DNA of 64,000 nt from Yersinia alsatica (GCF_902170305.1 NZ_CABHWW010000028.1:248001-312000), one strand, 5' to 3'; counted from the first letter of the stretch, positions 28,939 to 39,325 are shown. The notes: a model not told the origin generated them from the letters alone. Numbers and translations are program-made.

Positions 28939-29264
28939 TGGCTAAGAATCGTAGTCGTCGTTTACGCAAAAAAATGCATATCGATGAGTTTCAGGAGTTA
29001 GGTTTTTCTGTGCAGTGGACCTTCTCTGAAGGGACCAGTGTTGAAGTGATTGATAAGACTGTCGATGATTTTATCGATGAAGTCATTGAAGCTAACGGTC
29101 TGGCATTTGATGGCAGTGGCTATATGCAGTGGGAAGGTTTGATTTGCCTGCAAGAGATCGGTCATTGCACCGATGAGCACCGCGCGTTGGTGACTAAATG
29201 GCTGGAAGCTCGCAAATTGAAAAATGTAGAAACCACTGAGCTGTTTGATATCTGGTGGGATTGA
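28938..29264 (+). CDS. yggL: YggL family protein (50S-associated)
   Basis: The 108-residue protein begins with a basic stretch ([14 protein letters not shown]) and continues acidic, as in E. coli YggL (DUF469, 108 residues), which has been reported with ribosomal large subunits. The start codon overlaps the trmB stop by one base. A strong terminator follows at 29296. Its exact role is not known from the sequence. Confidence 0.92.
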   Translation: MAKNRSRRLRKKMHIDEFQELGFSVQWTFSEGTSVEVIDKTVDDFIDEVIEANGLAFDGSGYMQWEGLICLQEIGHCTDEHRALVTKWLEARKLKNVETTELFDIWWD

Positions 29265-29295
29265 TCTTCCGTTTTAACGGCAGATAATCAATAAG

Positions 29296-29324
29296 GGCGC
29301 CTAAGCAGGCGCCTTTGTTTTTAT
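29296..29324 (+). terminator. terminator of trmB-yggL
   Basis: GGCGCC (29296-29301) pairs with GGCGCC (29308-29313) with extra A/T pairs, followed by TTTGTTTTT. Confidence 0.88.
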
Positions 29325-29374
29325 CGGGCGCAGTTAGCGATAGCAGTTACTGGCGATTTTTGGAGAGTATCGTT

Positions 29375-30319
29375 GTGACAACAGGCTTAGGTGTGGCAAC
29401 GGGTTTAGATAATGCTTTGCTGGCAGATATTTTGCAGCAGGTACGTCCGCTGGTTGGTCAGGGAAAAGTGGCTGACTATATTCCGGCCTTGGCCGAGATC
29501 TCGGCGGATAAGCTGGGTATTGCGGTTTGTACCTTGGATGGCACGATATTTCAGGCTGGAGATGCCGAAGAGCGTTTCTCTATCCAATCAATTTCGAAAG
29601 TATTAAGTCTGACTTTGGCTTTATCTCGTTATGCTGAGCAGGATGTGTGGCAGCGGGTAGGTAAAGAGCCCTCCGGGCAGCCTTTTAACTCATTGGTTCA
29701 GTTAGAGTTAGAAAAGGGTAAACCCCGCAATCCCTTTATTAACCCCGGGGCGCTGGTGGTGTGTGATATGTTGCAAAGCCGCTTGAGTGCCCCGAAACAG
29801 CGGATGCTGGAAGTGGTGCGCCAACTGGTGAACGACGATAGCATTAGCTACGATCCTCGCGTGGCTCGTTCAGAATTCGAACATTCAGACCGTAATGCCG
29901 CTATTGCTTATCTGATGAAGTCTTTTGGTAACTTCAACAACGATGTGTTGACGGTACTACAGACCTATTTCCATTATTGCGCTATGCGCATGAGCTGCGT
30001 CGAACTGGCCCGCTGTTTTGTCTATCTGGCAAATCAGGGGCGCAGTATTGGTGGTCATGAACCGCTGATTACGCCGATGCAAGCACGGCAAATCAATGCG
30101 CTAATGATTACCAGCGGCATGTACGATGGAGCGGGTGAATTTGCCTTCCGCGTGGGTATGCCGGGTAAATCGGGGGTCGGTGGTGGGATTATTGCTATTG
30201 TGCCCGATGAGCTCTGCATTGCGGTTTGGTCACCGGAATTAGACCGCGCAGGGAACTCTCTTGCCGGAACCGCTGCCTTAGAGCTACTGGCACAGCGGAT
30301 TGGCCGCTCCATTTTTTAG
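29375..30319 (+). CDS. glsB: glutaminase
   Basis: The 314-residue enzyme hydrolyses glutamine to glutamate and ammonia. It aligns along its full length with the serine-dependent glutaminases (E. coli GlsB/YneH, 308). The Ser-x-x-Lys motif is S72-I-S-K75 ([11 protein letters not shown]); [13 protein letters not shown] and KSGVGGGI near the end are further family motifs. GTG 29375 is chosen because GGAGAG lies 7 bases upstream and the N-terminal length then fits. E. coli has ansB-yggM in this neighbourhood, so the gene is an addition to the conserved backbone. Confidence 0.93.
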   Translation: MTTGLGVATGLDNALLADILQQVRPLVGQGKVADYIPALAEISADKLGIAVCTLDGTIFQAGDAEERFSIQSISKVLSLTLALSRYAEQDVWQRVGKEPSGQPFNSLVQLELEKGKPRNPFINPGALVVCDMLQSRLSAPKQRMLEVVRQLVNDDSISYDPRVARSEFEHSDRNAAIAYLMKSFGNFNNDVLTVLQTYFHYCAMRMSCVELARCFVYLANQGRSIGGHEPLITPMQARQINALMITSGMYDGAGEFAFRVGMPGKSGVGGGIIAIVPDELCIAVWSPELDRAGNSLAGTAALELLAQRIGRSIF

Positions 30320-30429
30320 GACAGCTTCCCTTCATGTCTGAGGTAAATTCTGGCAGGGTGGGGGTTAGCACGTTATAAATAGCGATAGAGCCATAGAAAT
30401 ATTAAATGGCGCAGCTTCTTAGGAGTTTT

Positions 30430-31170
30430 ATGTTAGCTAAAATAAAAGCATTACGAACGATGGGTTTGGCGGTATTGATGCTGACCGCTTGGCAGGCACA
30501 AGCTGACTATCAGTGCAGTGTAAAGCCGCAGGATGATGTGATTATCAGCCCGCAATCGGTGCAAGTTGTCGGAGCCAGTGGCAATTTGCAGATTTCGCCA
30601 GACGGTGATGTTACCCGCAACGGTAAGACATTGACGCTGACTGACGCGCAGCGCCAGCAGGCTTTCCGCTACCAGACCGCGTTGCGTAAAGACCTGCCTT
30701 GGATAGATCAGGGCGCACAGCAGCGCCTTGAAAAAGCGCGAGTGTCGCTCGATAAAGTCATTGTTCAGCAACTGGGAAGCAGCAGTAATGTGCGTAACCG
30801 ACTGACAACCCTGAATGACCAGCTTAAGCAGCAAATGAGCCGCATTATTGAGAAACGCAGTGATGGCTTAACGTTCCATCATCAGGCCATTGATCAAGTG
30901 GAAAAAGATGGCCGTCAATTGGTTCAGCAAAGCATGGGCGGTGTACTGCAAGACAGCCTGAATGAGATGGGTGTAAAGCAAGCAACCAGTGGCAGTGGTG
31001 GGAATAATCCATTACAGGCGATTATGGGTAATTTGGGTGGGTTACAGCAAGCTATCCAAAATGAATGGAATAATCAGGAACAGGATTTCCAGCAGTTTGG
31101 GCACGAGGTCTGTGGACGTGTGACGGCGTTGGAACAGCAGCGCAAAGATTTACTTAAAGCATTAAATTAG
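30430..31170 (+). CDS. yggN: YggN-like periplasmic protein (DUF2884)
   Basis: The 246-residue protein has a signal peptide (about 1-24, cleavage after AQA) and matches E. coli YggN (239) throughout: ADYQCSVKPQDDVI at the mature start, RIIEKRSDGLTFHHQAID in the middle, and a helical Gln-rich C-terminus ending near CGRVTALE. Its function is unknown. ATG 30430 has AGGAG upstream and gives a normal signal peptide; the frame could start at 30406 but without merit. A strong terminator follows. Confidence 0.9.
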   Translation: MLAKIKALRTMGLAVLMLTAWQAQADYQCSVKPQDDVIISPQSVQVVGASGNLQISPDGDVTRNGKTLTLTDAQRQQAFRYQTALRKDLPWIDQGAQQRLEKARVSLDKVIVQQLGSSSNVRNRLTTLNDQLKQQMSRIIEKRSDGLTFHHQAIDQVEKDGRQLVQQSMGGVLQDSLNEMGVKQATSGSGGNNPLQAIMGNLGGLQQAIQNEWNNQEQDFQQFGHEVCGRVTALEQQRKDLLKALN

Positions 31171-31187
31171 TCTCATGCTGCGGTAAA

Positions 31188-31226
31188 AACAGGTTCAGAC
31201 TTAAAGAGTGTCTGAACCTGTTATTT
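31188..31226. terminator. terminator between yggN and hemW
   Basis: AACAGGTTCAGAC pairs perfectly with GTCTGAACCTGTT over 13 bases, followed by ATTTT. It lies between convergent genes. Confidence 0.88.
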
Positions 31227-31252
31227 TACTTCTCAGAGTTATAAAATCAGAG

Positions 31253-32383
31253 TTATAAAAACAGTTCTAACAGTGAGTTAAGGAATAACTTTCCTTTCTC
31301 GGTAATCTGCCAGTATTCCTCTGTTTCGATTAAATATTCTTTCGCTAATGCTTCGTCCAACTGCGGGCGAATGGTGCTTTCAGCTAACCCGGTAAAATGG
31401 GTGAAATCTGCACGCGGCGCAGCTTCCAGCAAACGAAAACGGTTCATAAAGAACTCGAAAGGCCGATCAGCGGCTTCCACTTCGTATTGTTTATCCAGAT
31501 AGTTACCCTGCATAAAGCCGCGGGGGTGCTTAGTCTTTATGGTGCGCAAAATCCGCCCATCACTAAAGGTGATTTTACCGTGAGCACCGCAACCAATCCC
31601 CAGATAATCACCAAAGCGCCAGTAGTTAAGATTGTGCTGACATTGATAGCCCGGTTTGGCATAGGCCGAGGTTTCATATTGTTGATATCCAGCGGCACTC
31701 AGTAACTGATGGCCTTGCTGGAAAATATCCCACAGTGCATCGTCATCCGGCAGTGTCGGTGGGCGTGAACTGAAACCGGTATTAGGTTCAATAGTCAGTT
31801 GATACCAAGACAGATGAGGAGGATTCAATGCAATAGCCTGACGCAAATCGTCCAGTGCTTCCTCCAACGATTGATCCGGCAAACCGTGCATCAAATCCAA
31901 ATTGAAACTGCGCAGGTTGAGTGAGGTTGCCAGTTCCGCGGCCCGTTTTGCTTCTTCAGGCCCGTGTATCCGCCCCAAGCGCGTTAACTTCTGGGCGCTA
32001 AAGCTTTGCACACCAATAGAAATACGATTGATACCGGCACGTTGATAGCCGCTAAAGCGATCCGCTTCAACCGCGCCGGGGTTGGCTTCCATGGTAATTT
32101 CAGCATCAAAAGCTACCGGCAACCGGGCACGAACACCATCAAGCAATTGCTGCATGGCTTCGGCACTGAGCAAACTGGGGGTGCCGCCGCCAATAAAAAT
32201 GGTGCTGATTTCTCGGCCATCGACCAGAGGAACATCGGCATCCAAATCCGCTAGCAAGTGCTCTACATACTCCTGATGGGGGACATCACCTTTCAGGGCA
32301 TGAGAGTTAAAATCACAGTAAGGACATTTTTGCACACACCAGGGAATGTGAATGTAGAGACTGAGCGGCGGTAATTTAAGCAT
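31253..32383 (-). CDS. hemW: radical-SAM heme chaperone HemW
   Basis: The 376-residue protein is close to E. coli HemW. The radical-SAM cluster motif is C16-x3-C20-x2-C23 ([10 protein letters not shown]), and the [15 protein letters not shown] and LMHGLPDQ motifs follow. HemW binds heme and is thought to deliver it to membrane proteins; it is not a coproporphyrinogen oxidase in spite of the similarity to HemN. The start at 32383 overlaps the last 8 bases of rdgB, which indicates translational coupling. ATG 32395 in the same frame is less likely. Confidence 0.95.
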   Translation of the reverse strand: MLKLPPLSLYIHIPWCVQKCPYCDFNSHALKGDVPHQEYVEHLLADLDADVPLVDGREISTIFIGGGTPSLLSAEAMQQLLDGVRARLPVAFDAEITMEANPGAVEADRFSGYQRAGINRISIGVQSFSAQKLTRLGRIHGPEEAKRAAELATSLNLRSFNLDLMHGLPDQSLEEALDDLRQAIALNPPHLSWYQLTIEPNTGFSSRPPTLPDDDALWDIFQQGHQLLSAAGYQQYETSAYAKPGYQCQHNLNYWRFGDYLGIGCGAHGKITFSDGRILRTIKTKHPRGFMQGNYLDKQYEVEAADRPFEFFMNRFRLLEAAPRADFTHFTGLAESTIRPQLDEALAKEYLIETEEYWQITEKGKLFLNSLLELFL

Positions 32384-32969
32384 TGCGTAGCGCATCCAAC
32401 ATCAATTTCAGCGCCTGACCACGATGGGAAACGGCGTGTTTCTCTTCGCGAGTTAATTCTGCGGCGGTTTTACCCAATTCAGGGACATAGAAAATTGGGT
32501 CATAACCAAATCCAGCAGCACCAGCAGGTTGGTGAGCAATCACACCCGGCCATTGACCATGAAACACCAGCGGGGTTGGGTCCGCGGCATGGCGCATGTA
32601 GACCAGCACACAGTGGAATTGCGCACCGCGTTGCTCATCTGGAATATCTTTCAAGGCGACGAGTAACTTCTCAAGATTCTCTTGGTCAGTGGCATCAATG
32701 CCAGCATAGCGGGCAGAATAGATCCCCGGTGCGCCGCCTAATGCATCGACGGCCAAACCTGAGTCATCGGCGATAGCGGGTAAACCGGTAGTTTGTGCCG
32801 CATGGCGCGCTTTTAATATGGCGTTCTCGATAAAAGTTAAGCCGGTCTCTTCGGCAGACTCAACGGCCAGTTCGGTTTGCGCGACAACATCCAAACCAAA
32901 ATCGGCCAGCAAGTTTGCCAGCTCACGCACTTTGCCGGGGTTACCGGTGGCTAATACTACTTTTTGCAT
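32376..32969 (-). CDS. rdgB: XTP/dITP pyrophosphatase RdgB
   Basis: The 197-residue enzyme removes deaminated purine nucleotides (XTP, dITP) from the pool. Seen are the N-terminal nucleotide-binding stretch ([14 protein letters not shown]), the metal/catalytic part ([18 protein letters not shown]) and the C-terminal SHRGQALK motif. It lies between yggU and hemW in the conserved order yggT-yggU-rdgB-hemW and overlaps hemW by 8 bases. Confidence 0.96.
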   Translation of the reverse strand: MQKVVLATGNPGKVRELANLLADFGLDVVAQTELAVESAEETGLTFIENAILKARHAAQTTGLPAIADDSGLAVDALGGAPGIYSARYAGIDATDQENLEKLLVALKDIPDEQRGAQFHCVLVYMRHAADPTPLVFHGQWPGVIAHQPAGAAGFGYDPIFYVPELGKTAAELTREEKHAVSHRGQALKLMLDALRNA

Positions 32970-33032
32970 CGAAGGGTCCTGAATTTCATTTGGGCTGACA
33001 ATCAGTCACCCAATGCTAGCGGGAAGTTTCTG

Positions 33033-33323
33033 TTATTCGAGCAGCGCCGCAACTTCTGGTGGGATCTGTTGCGGGTTAACGATTTTGATCTGTTTATGCC
33101 GCCCCAACTCGCCCTTTTCAATAATGACTTGGCTTTTCGCTACTTTAAACTGTTTAGCGATAAATTTGACCAAATGGGCATTAGCCTGACCATCAACGGG
33201 TGGGGCGGTGATGGCGACTTTGAGTTCATCGCCATGCAAACCGACTATCTGATCACGGCTGGCTTTCGGCTGAATATAAAGCCTGAGCGCCAGCCCGTCC
33301 AGCAAGGTTGTCACTGCACTCAC
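33033..33323 (-). CDS. yggU: UPF0235 protein YggU
   Basis: The 96-residue protein matches E. coli YggU (DUF167), with the family core [18 protein letters not shown] and [13 protein letters not shown]. The fold is known but the role is not. It starts with GTG overlapping the yggT stop (GTGA), a sign of translational coupling. Confidence 0.93.
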   Translation of the reverse strand: MSAVTTLLDGLALRLYIQPKASRDQIVGLHGDELKVAITAPPVDGQANAHLVKFIAKQFKVAKSQVIIEKGELGRHKQIKIVNPQQIPPEVAALLE

Positions 33324-33874
33324 AGAACGAACCAGAGCTCGCCCAGCAAATCCATACCTAAATAATTGATCAGATACAGGATTAGAATAACTACCATTGC
33401 CGAGAAATCGATACCGCCCATGGCTGGTAAAATACGACGAATGGGTGCCATTAAAGGTTCAGTTAACTGATGCAGCAGGTAGTCCATCGGGCTGCGACCT
33501 TGGCTGACCCAACTCATTAATGCACGAATAATCATTACCCAGAAAATCAGGTAACCGGCAGCCTTCACCAATGAAATCACCCCGAACAGTAAATTGTACA
33601 GGCTGACTGACATTGAGCCGCTCTGAATCAATACGAGCAGCGGATATTTAATGGTCATCAACAGGAATGCCAACAGCAAGGATGCGCTGTCAATCGGCCC
33701 CAGTGAGGGGATAATCCGGCGTAATGGGCCAACAATCGGCTGTGTAATCTTCACCACAAATTGTGAGAATGGATTGTAGAAATCGCTGTGAACCCACTGC
33801 ATCCAGATGCGCAACAGCAGTACCATCACATACAGGTCAATGACCGTTTTGGCCAAAAAAGTCAGCGTTAGCAT
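33320..33874 (-). CDS. yggT: YggT family membrane protein
   Basis: The 184-residue protein holds two YGGT repeats, each a hydrophobic helix, a loop with NPFSQFV or GRSPMDYL, a PI.R.I.P motif ([20 protein letters not shown]) and a second helix. The family is thought to take part in osmotic-shock protection or membrane assembly; in the plastid-related CcmB/CCB3 proteins it has other roles. It is between proC and yggU in one direction. Confidence 0.92.
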   Translation of the reverse strand: MLTLTFLAKTVIDLYVMVLLLRIWMQWVHSDFYNPFSQFVVKITQPIVGPLRRIIPSLGPIDSASLLLAFLLMTIKYPLLVLIQSGSMSVSLYNLLFGVISLVKAAGYLIFWVMIIRALMSWVSQGRSPMDYLLHQLTEPLMAPIRRILPAMGGIDFSAMVVILILYLINYLGMDLLGELWFVL

Positions 33875-34008
33875 GAGTTGCTTTCGTCCTTATCCTTAAT
33901 ATTTTTTGGGTATACGTATAAATGAAAATGTATTCGCATACTTATAGACCCCTATCTTAACGAGAAAGTGACAGGGGGAGTGTCGGATTTTGTAAATTTT
34001 TGCTGCCG

Positions 34009-34833
34009 CTAGAACAGCTTTTCCATCTCTTTTGCTCGCACGATAGCAGCTTGCATGGCGCTGGCAACGGTTTCTGACAAATGTTGCTCATTAAACACCC
34101 TTATTGCCTCCGCTGTGGTTCCTCCTTTAGAGGTGACCTGCTCGCGCAAGGTCGACAGAGGCAATTGCGGGTTGGCCTCCACCAAGGCTGTGGCCCCGGA
34201 GGCGGCTTGTTGCACCAGCAAGCGGGCGGTTTCACTGTCAAAACCTAGTCGCTCAGCCTCTTGCTGCATTGCTTCCATAAACAGGAAGAAATAAGCCGGT
34301 GCACTGCCTGCGGCGGCAATTACACTATTAATGCCGTTTTCGTCATTCACCCAACAAACTTTACCAACTGAACTCATCAGCGAAGCCGTGAAATCACGAT
34401 CTACCGGCGCAACCTGTTCTGGAGCATAAAGGCCACTCATGCCTTTCCCCACCAGCGATGGAGTATTGGGCATTATGCGCACCAGATTGAGGGTATTACT
34501 CCCCAATAATGCATAGAAACGTTCAACTTGTACCCCAGCTGCAATGGACAGTACCAGTTTACCGCTGAAATCGACACTCTCCTGCAAAGGCTGGCATACC
34601 GCAGCCATTAATTGAGGTTTAACCGCCAAAACCACCACTTCAGCCTTTTGTGCCTGAGCAATATTATCATCACTGCTGATGACACCAAATTCAGCAGCCA
34701 GCGCATCACGGTTTTTAGCTGAAGGTGCACAAACGCTAATCATTGCTGCCGGATAACCACCGGCAACCAAACCTGCGATAATCGCGCGCGCCATATTGCC
34801 CGCGCCAATGAATGTTATGTAGCGATGCTGCAT
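34009..34833 (-). CDS. proC: pyrroline-5-carboxylate reductase
   Basis: The 274-residue enzyme makes the last step of proline synthesis, reducing pyrroline-5-carboxylate with NAD(P)H. The Rossmann motif FIGAGNMARAI is at 9-19, and the C-terminal signature (REQVTSKGGTTAEAI) is complete. In E. coli proC lies elsewhere; the order yggS-proC-yggT seen here is the one found in many gamma-proteobacteria. An ERIC array of about 300 bases separates it from yggS, so it may have its own promoter. Confidence 0.96.
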   Translation of the reverse strand: MQHRYITFIGAGNMARAIIAGLVAGGYPAAMISVCAPSAKNRDALAAEFGVISSDDNIAQAQKAEVVVLAVKPQLMAAVCQPLQESVDFSGKLVLSIAAGVQVERFYALLGSNTLNLVRIMPNTPSLVGKGMSGLYAPEQVAPVDRDFTASLMSSVGKVCWVNDENGINSVIAAAGSAPAYFFLFMEAMQQEAERLGFDSETARLLVQQAASGATALVEANPQLPLSTLREQVTSKGGTTAEAIRVFNEQHLSETVASAMQAAIVRAKEMEKLF

Positions 34834-34856
34834 TGAATAATTTCTCCTTTACCCTT

Positions 34857-35160
34857 CGTACTTGAAGCCACAGCGGCGTTAGCGGCCCTCACTAACCCGA
34901 ATCACTTACCTGTGTAAGCTCATCGGGATGAGTTCGCTGGCTGCCTTGCTGCGACTCCAATTACTTTGGGTAACCTATTTATGTACTTGAAGCCACAGCG
35001 GCGTTAGCGGCTCTCACTAACCCGAATCACTTACCTGTGTAAGCTCATCGGGATGAGTTCGCTGGCTGCCTTGCTGTGACGTCAATTACTTTGGGTAACC
35101 TATTTATATACTTGAAGCCACAATGGCGTTAGCGGCTCAAAAACGGCTCAAATTACATTG
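34857..35160. repeat. tandem ERIC-like array (2.4 copies, period 125)
   Basis: Two nearly identical units of 125 bases start at GTACTTGAAGCCACAG (34858 and 34983) and a partial third at 35108. Each full unit has the ERIC core AACCCGAATCACTTACC, TGTGTAAGCTCATCGGGA and ends AATTACTTTGGGTAACC. The array lies between yggS and proC, both on the minus strand. Confidence 0.85.
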
Positions 35161-35165
35161 GATGT

Positions 35166-35861
35166 TTACGCGCGGGAGCCGAAAATGGCGGTGCCAATAC
35201 GCACTAACGTACTGCCAGCAGCAATGGCTGCTGCCATATCATCCGTCATACCCATGGAAAGCGTATCCATCTGAGGGTAGCTGGCTTTTAAAGTCAAGAA
35301 AGCCTGATTCATTTGCTCAAATACTGCCAGTTGTCGCTGATAATCTGTTTCTGGTGCAGGAATAGCCATTAGCCCGCGTAAATGCAGCTGAGGTAATTCA
35401 CTAATACTGGCTGCGAGTGCGGGCAGTTCTGCCAAGGCAATGCCCGATTTACTTTGCTCATCACTGATATTGACTTGAATCAGTACGTTCAGCGCGGGCA
35501 TCTCGCTTGGACGTTGAGCACTTAGGCGTTGGGCAATTTTGAGCCTATCGACGGTATGACACCAGGCAAAATTTTCTGCCACTAATCTGCTTTTATTGGA
35601 TTGCAACGGGCCGATAAAGTGCCATTCAAGATTGTTTGCATGGAGGCTATCAGCGAAATAGTGGATTTTATCCACCCCTTCCTGCACATAATTTTCCCCA
35701 AAAGCGTATTGCCCGGCAGCGATGGCTTCTTCGATAGCTGTCACAGGTTTGGTTTTACTGACTGCAAGCAATGTCACTTCTTCTGGAGAGCGCGCGCAAT
35801 TGCGTGCAGCGGTTGCGATTCGCGTTCTGACATCCTGTAGATTTTGCTCAATTGTGCTCAT
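35166..35861 (-). CDS. yggS: PLP homeostasis protein YggS
   Basis: The 231-residue protein is a single-domain PLP-binding alanine-racemase-like barrel. The PLP lysine is K36 in LLAVSKTKP, and FGENYVQEG, WHFIGPLQSNK and SLGMTDDM are conserved. It controls free PLP level and amino-acid balance rather than acting as a racemase. ATG 35861 is used; an in-frame ATG at 35891 would overlap the start of the divergent yggR. The intergenic distance to yggR is only 19 bases, so the promoters overlap. Confidence 0.94.
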   Translation of the reverse strand: MSTIEQNLQDVRTRIATAARNCARSPEEVTLLAVSKTKPVTAIEEAIAAGQYAFGENYVQEGVDKIHYFADSLHANNLEWHFIGPLQSNKSRLVAENFAWCHTVDRLKIAQRLSAQRPSEMPALNVLIQVNISDEQSKSGIALAELPALAASISELPQLHLRGLMAIPAPETDYQRQLAVFEQMNQAFLTLKASYPQMDTLSMGMTDDMAAAIAAGSTLVRIGTAIFGSRA

Positions 35862-35880
35862 ATGGACCCAGGAGTTTGAT

Positions 35881-37014
35881 ATGGATTTCACCTGTCAGGA
35901 TGATAAAAACACCGACTCGGCTGACCCTGTATTTAGCGGTATTCCCGCCAAAAGCATTGATTTAGAAAACCCTAAACATCTCGACGATAACTTCACTGAA
36001 CAGGATTTCGAAAATAAGGTGGCGAGTAGTGTAAATCATAATGCATCGGATCTGCATCTTTGTACCGGTTATCACCCGGTATTACGCATTGAGGGGGAAT
36101 TGAAAACCTTCAGCCATTGGCCTCGAATCAGCGCGGGTTGGCTCAATGGGCTAAGTCGACATTTGTTGAGTGAGGCGCAACAAAATCGATTACGACATCT
36201 GGGGCAGGTTGATTGTGCCTGTACCACTGTTGCGGGGCAGCGGCTGCGGGCCAATATTTTTCAGCAACAGCAAGGGTTGTCGATAGCTTTTCGTATTATT
36301 TCAGCCAGTTGCCCATTGCTGGAGGAATTGGATGTTCCTCCCATTATTCATCAACTTATTGAGCAAGAGAATGGGCTGATTTTGGTCACGGGCGCGACGG
36401 GCAGTGGTAAATCCACCACCTTGAGTGCGATGGTCAATGCTATCAATCAGAAACAAGCACGCCATATCATCACGTTAGAAGATCCGATCGAGTTTATTCA
36501 TAGCAGCAGATCTTGTTTGATCCAACAGCGCGAGCTTGGTCGCCATACCGACTCTTTTAGCAGTGCCTTAAGTGGGGCACTGCGACAAGATCCAGATATC
36601 ATTTTGCTGGGGGAGCTAAGGGATCAAAAATCTATTCGATTGGCCCTGACTGCGGCTGAAACAGGGCATTTGGTGTTAGCGACATTACATACTCGCACCG
36701 CAACTCAGGCCATAGATCGGCTGGTTGATGTTTTTCCCGCAGCAGAGAAAGTGGTTATTCAGGCGCAATTAGCCGCCAGCTTACGTGGGGTGATTGCGCA
36801 AAAACTGTGTGCAAAAGCAGGTGGCGGGCGTATTGCAGTATTTGAAATCCTGACGCAAACCACTGCAGCCAGTCACTTGATTCGTGAAGGTAAAACTTAT
36901 CAATTACCTACCGTGATACAAGCTGGTGGGCAATGGGGGATGCAAAGCTTTGAGCAGGGCATGGCGCAGCGGCAACAGCAGGGAGTATTTGCCAGCAGTG
37001 ATAATTGTCATTAG
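35881..37014 (+). CDS. yggR: PilT-like twitching ATPase YggR
   Basis: The 377-residue protein has the PilT/GspE ATPase fold: Walker A GATGSGKST (171-179), Asp box ITLEDPIEFI, Walker B DPDIILLGELRD and a His box (TAAETGHLVLATLHT). It has about 45 more N-terminal residues than E. coli YggR (326). AGGAG 7 bases before ATG 35881 fixes the start. Related enzymes retract type IV pili, but no pilus gene is near, so the role is open. Confidence 0.9.
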   Translation: MDFTCQDDKNTDSADPVFSGIPAKSIDLENPKHLDDNFTEQDFENKVASSVNHNASDLHLCTGYHPVLRIEGELKTFSHWPRISAGWLNGLSRHLLSEAQQNRLRHLGQVDCACTTVAGQRLRANIFQQQQGLSIAFRIISASCPLLEELDVPPIIHQLIEQENGLILVTGATGSGKSTTLSAMVNAINQKQARHIITLEDPIEFIHSSRSCLIQQRELGRHTDSFSSALSGALRQDPDIILLGELRDQKSIRLALTAAETGHLVLATLHTRTATQAIDRLVDVFPAAEKVVIQAQLAASLRGVIAQKLCAKAGGGRIAVFEILTQTTAASHLIREGKTYQLPTVIQAGGQWGMQSFEQGMAQRQQQGVFASSDNCH

Positions 37015-37097
37015 GGCGACAATCTTGCAGGCAGCAGATGTAAATTTTGTTTAGGGTGGCTTCGGGCTGTTAGGTGCAGGGAAGTGGGGCGTGATTA

Positions 37098-37123
37098 AAA
37101 GCCGCTAACGGGGTAGCGGCTTT
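37098..37123. terminator. terminator between yggR and aguA
   Basis: AAAGCCGCTA pairs with TAGCGGCTTT over 10 bases (loop ACGGGG); the minus strand continues TTTTAATC. It closes the aguBA operon and possibly yggR. Confidence 0.85.
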
Positions 37124-37138
37124 AAGTTCAAAGAGTCA

Positions 37139-38257
37139 TTATGCGGCGGGGATCTGCTGAGTAATGCAGTGAATATTACCGCCCCCCAACAGGATCTCAC
37201 GAGCAGGAACTCCGACAATCGCATAGTCAGGGAACATTTGCTGTAACAGGTCTTGTGCCAACCCATCAGTACGGCTATCGAGCAACGGGTAAATAATCTG
37301 CTGATTGCTGATCAGGAAATTGACATAAGATCCGGCCAACCGCTCACCGGCGGTACGGGGTACTGCATCACTGGACAGCACATCGAAGGTCTCTGCTTCG
37401 GTGTTATACAGTGGGCCTGGTGCGGGTAGCTTCCAGATTTTCAGCTTGCGGCCTTTGGCATCGACGGCATTGGACAGCACTTCAAAAGCCGCTACAGAAC
37501 GTGCGTATTGTGGATCTTGCTGATCGTCAGTCCAATGCAAAGCCACTTCACCCGGGTGCACAAAACAGCACATATTATCGATGTGACCATCGGTCTCATC
37601 GTTATAAACGCCATCCTGTAGCCAGATGAAATGCGTGACGCCAAGATATTCACGCAGTAACTGCTCAATCTGCGCTTGATTCAAGTGTGGATTACGGTTG
37701 GGATTGAGCAAACATTCAGCCGTGGTGAGCAATGTGCCTTCACCATCGGTATGAATAGAGCCGCCCTCTAGTATCAGTGGCGCGCGGTAATGGGCATTAT
37801 TCAGGAAGTCACTGACTTGAACGGCAACTTTCTCATCTTGCTGCCAGTCACTGTATAAACCGCCATTAAGGCCGCCCCAGGCATTAAATTGCCAGTCAAC
37901 AGCACGGCGCTCGCCAGCCCCGTTGATAACCATGGTTGGGCCAGTATCGCGCATCCAGGCATCATCACTGGCCATTTCTACCAATGTGACACTGGCCGGC
38001 AGCGTGGTTTTTGCCTGTGTCATAAATTCGGCTGGCACGCCCATAAACACCGGCGTAGTGCGGCTGATGGCTTCTGCAACTTTGGCAAACGTCTGCTGCG
38101 CAGGAATGCCTTTGCCGCGCCAGTTATCCTGACGATATGGCCACAGCATCCAGACGGCGTCTTGTTTAGCCCATTCAGCAGGCATAAAGAAACCGTCCTG
38201 CAGTGGGGTACCAGACAGTGCCGGTGAACCTTGTAAAACCTTGTCTTGTGCCGACAT
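37139..38257 (-). CDS. aguA: agmatine deiminase
   Basis: The 372-residue enzyme converts agmatine to N-carbamoylputrescine and ammonia. The catalytic Cys364 is in [11 protein letters not shown] near the C-terminus. [23 protein letters not shown] and the DGHIDNM motif are the other active-site parts of the guanidine-modifying family. It starts 3 bases after the aguB stop, with GGAGAT upstream, so both are one operon. With SpeA (51266) it forms the arginine route to putrescine. Confidence 0.95.
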   Translation of the reverse strand: MSAQDKVLQGSPALSGTPLQDGFFMPAEWAKQDAVWMLWPYRQDNWRGKGIPAQQTFAKVAEAISRTTPVFMGVPAEFMTQAKTTLPASVTLVEMASDDAWMRDTGPTMVINGAGERRAVDWQFNAWGGLNGGLYSDWQQDEKVAVQVSDFLNNAHYRAPLILEGGSIHTDGEGTLLTTAECLLNPNRNPHLNQAQIEQLLREYLGVTHFIWLQDGVYNDETDGHIDNMCCFVHPGEVALHWTDDQQDPQYARSVAAFEVLSNAVDAKGRKLKIWKLPAPGPLYNTEAETFDVLSSDAVPRTAGERLAGSYVNFLISNQQIIYPLLDSRTDGLAQDLLQQMFPDYAIVGVPAREILLGGGNIHCITQQIPAA

Positions 38258-38260
38258 AAA

Positions 38261-39145
38261 TTATCTCCGGGTCTTGCCGTCAGAAGTGGCTAATGCTTGA
38301 TACATTTCTGGGCGGCGATCGCGGAACAAGCCCCATGACGCGCGCTGGGCGGCAATTTCCTGCAAATCAAATTCGTGCACCAAAACAGCTTCGTCAGTTT
38401 TGTTGGCCTGAGCCAACAGAGCACCGGTTTGGTCAGCAATAAACGAAGAGCCATAGAAGGTCATTTCCAGACCATCGATAAATTTGCTCTTCTCGGTACC
38501 AATGCGGTTAGAGGCAATCACGGGCACCAGATTTGCCGCAGCGTGGCCTTGCTGAACGCGAGTCCAGTGCGGTTGGCTGTCGATTTCAGGATAGGCAGGC
38601 TCAGAACCAATCGCTGTTGGGTAGAAGATAACTTCCGCACCCAGCAGAGCCAGGCTGCGAGCTGTTTCAGGGAACCATTGATCCCAACAGATGCCCACGC
38701 CCACTTTAGCGTAGCGGGTTTGCCAAACTTTAAAACCGGTATCGCCGGGGATAAAGAATTGTTTTTCTTGATAAGCTGGGCCATTAGGAATGTGAGTTTT
38801 ACGGTAGACATCCATAACGGTGCCATCAGCATCAATCATGACCAGTGAGTTATAATAAGCATTGTTGGCTTTCTCAAAGAAACTCAGTGGCAGTACCACT
38901 TCCAGCTCTGCTGCCAGCTTGGCAAAGTGTTGGATCAACGGGCTATTATCCAGCTCTTGGGCCAGTGCATAATGTTCCGGGCTTTGATCAATACAGAAAT
39001 AAGGTGCGGCAAACAGCTCCTGAATCAAGATTATCTGTGCGCCCTTGGCATGTGCCTGACGTACCAGTTTCTCGGCATTTTCAATGTTCTTAGGCAGATC
39101 CCAGGAACAGGCCATTTGAGTCGCAGCAACAGTTACTTTTGTCAT
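38261..39145 (-). CDS. aguB: N-carbamoylputrescine amidase
   Basis: The 294-residue nitrilase-fold enzyme hydrolyses N-carbamoylputrescine to putrescine, CO2 and ammonia. The catalytic triad is Glu43 (IQELFAAPYF), Lys116 (YRKTHIPNG) and Cys153 (GVGICWDQWFPE). It is the first gene of the aguB-aguA operon (GAGG before ATG 39145). This pair lies between ruvX and yggR, where E. coli has nothing, so it is an inserted or retained accessory operon. Confidence 0.95.
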   Translation of the reverse strand: MTKVTVAATQMACSWDLPKNIENAEKLVRQAHAKGAQIILIQELFAAPYFCIDQSPEHYALAQELDNSPLIQHFAKLAAELEVVLPLSFFEKANNAYYNSLVMIDADGTVMDVYRKTHIPNGPAYQEKQFFIPGDTGFKVWQTRYAKVGVGICWDQWFPETARSLALLGAEVIFYPTAIGSEPAYPEIDSQPHWTRVQQGHAAANLVPVIASNRIGTEKSKFIDGLEMTFYGSSFIADQTGALLAQANKTDEAVLVHEFDLQEIAAQRASWGLFRDRRPEMYQALATSDGKTRR

Positions 39146-39184
39146 GAGAAAACCTCAATAAATGTAAAAAACACCCACGTGGGG

Positions 39185-39325
39185 TGCGCAATATTTTGAG
39201 CCGCTGATTGGCATTTACCTACAGAACTTGGTGTTGCGGGTAGGCGGCAAACAAACGAATCCTGATGAGCTTATTCAGGTAAATGCAGGAAACTAACAAC
39301 CCCGCAGCTTCAAGTACGAAAGATA
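39185..39325 (-). repeat. ERIC-like element before aguB
   Basis: Read on the minus strand it has GTACTTGAAGCTGCGGGG, TTTACCTGAATAAGCTCATC and a distal end with AAGTTCTGTAGGTAAATG. It is more diverged from the ERIC core than the array near proC. It lies between ruvX and aguB. Confidence 0.6.

Noticed and set aside
31253..32383. Oxygen-independent coproporphyrinogen oxidase
   Set aside because: The position beside rdgB and the close match to E. coli HemW make the heme chaperone the better call than HemN.
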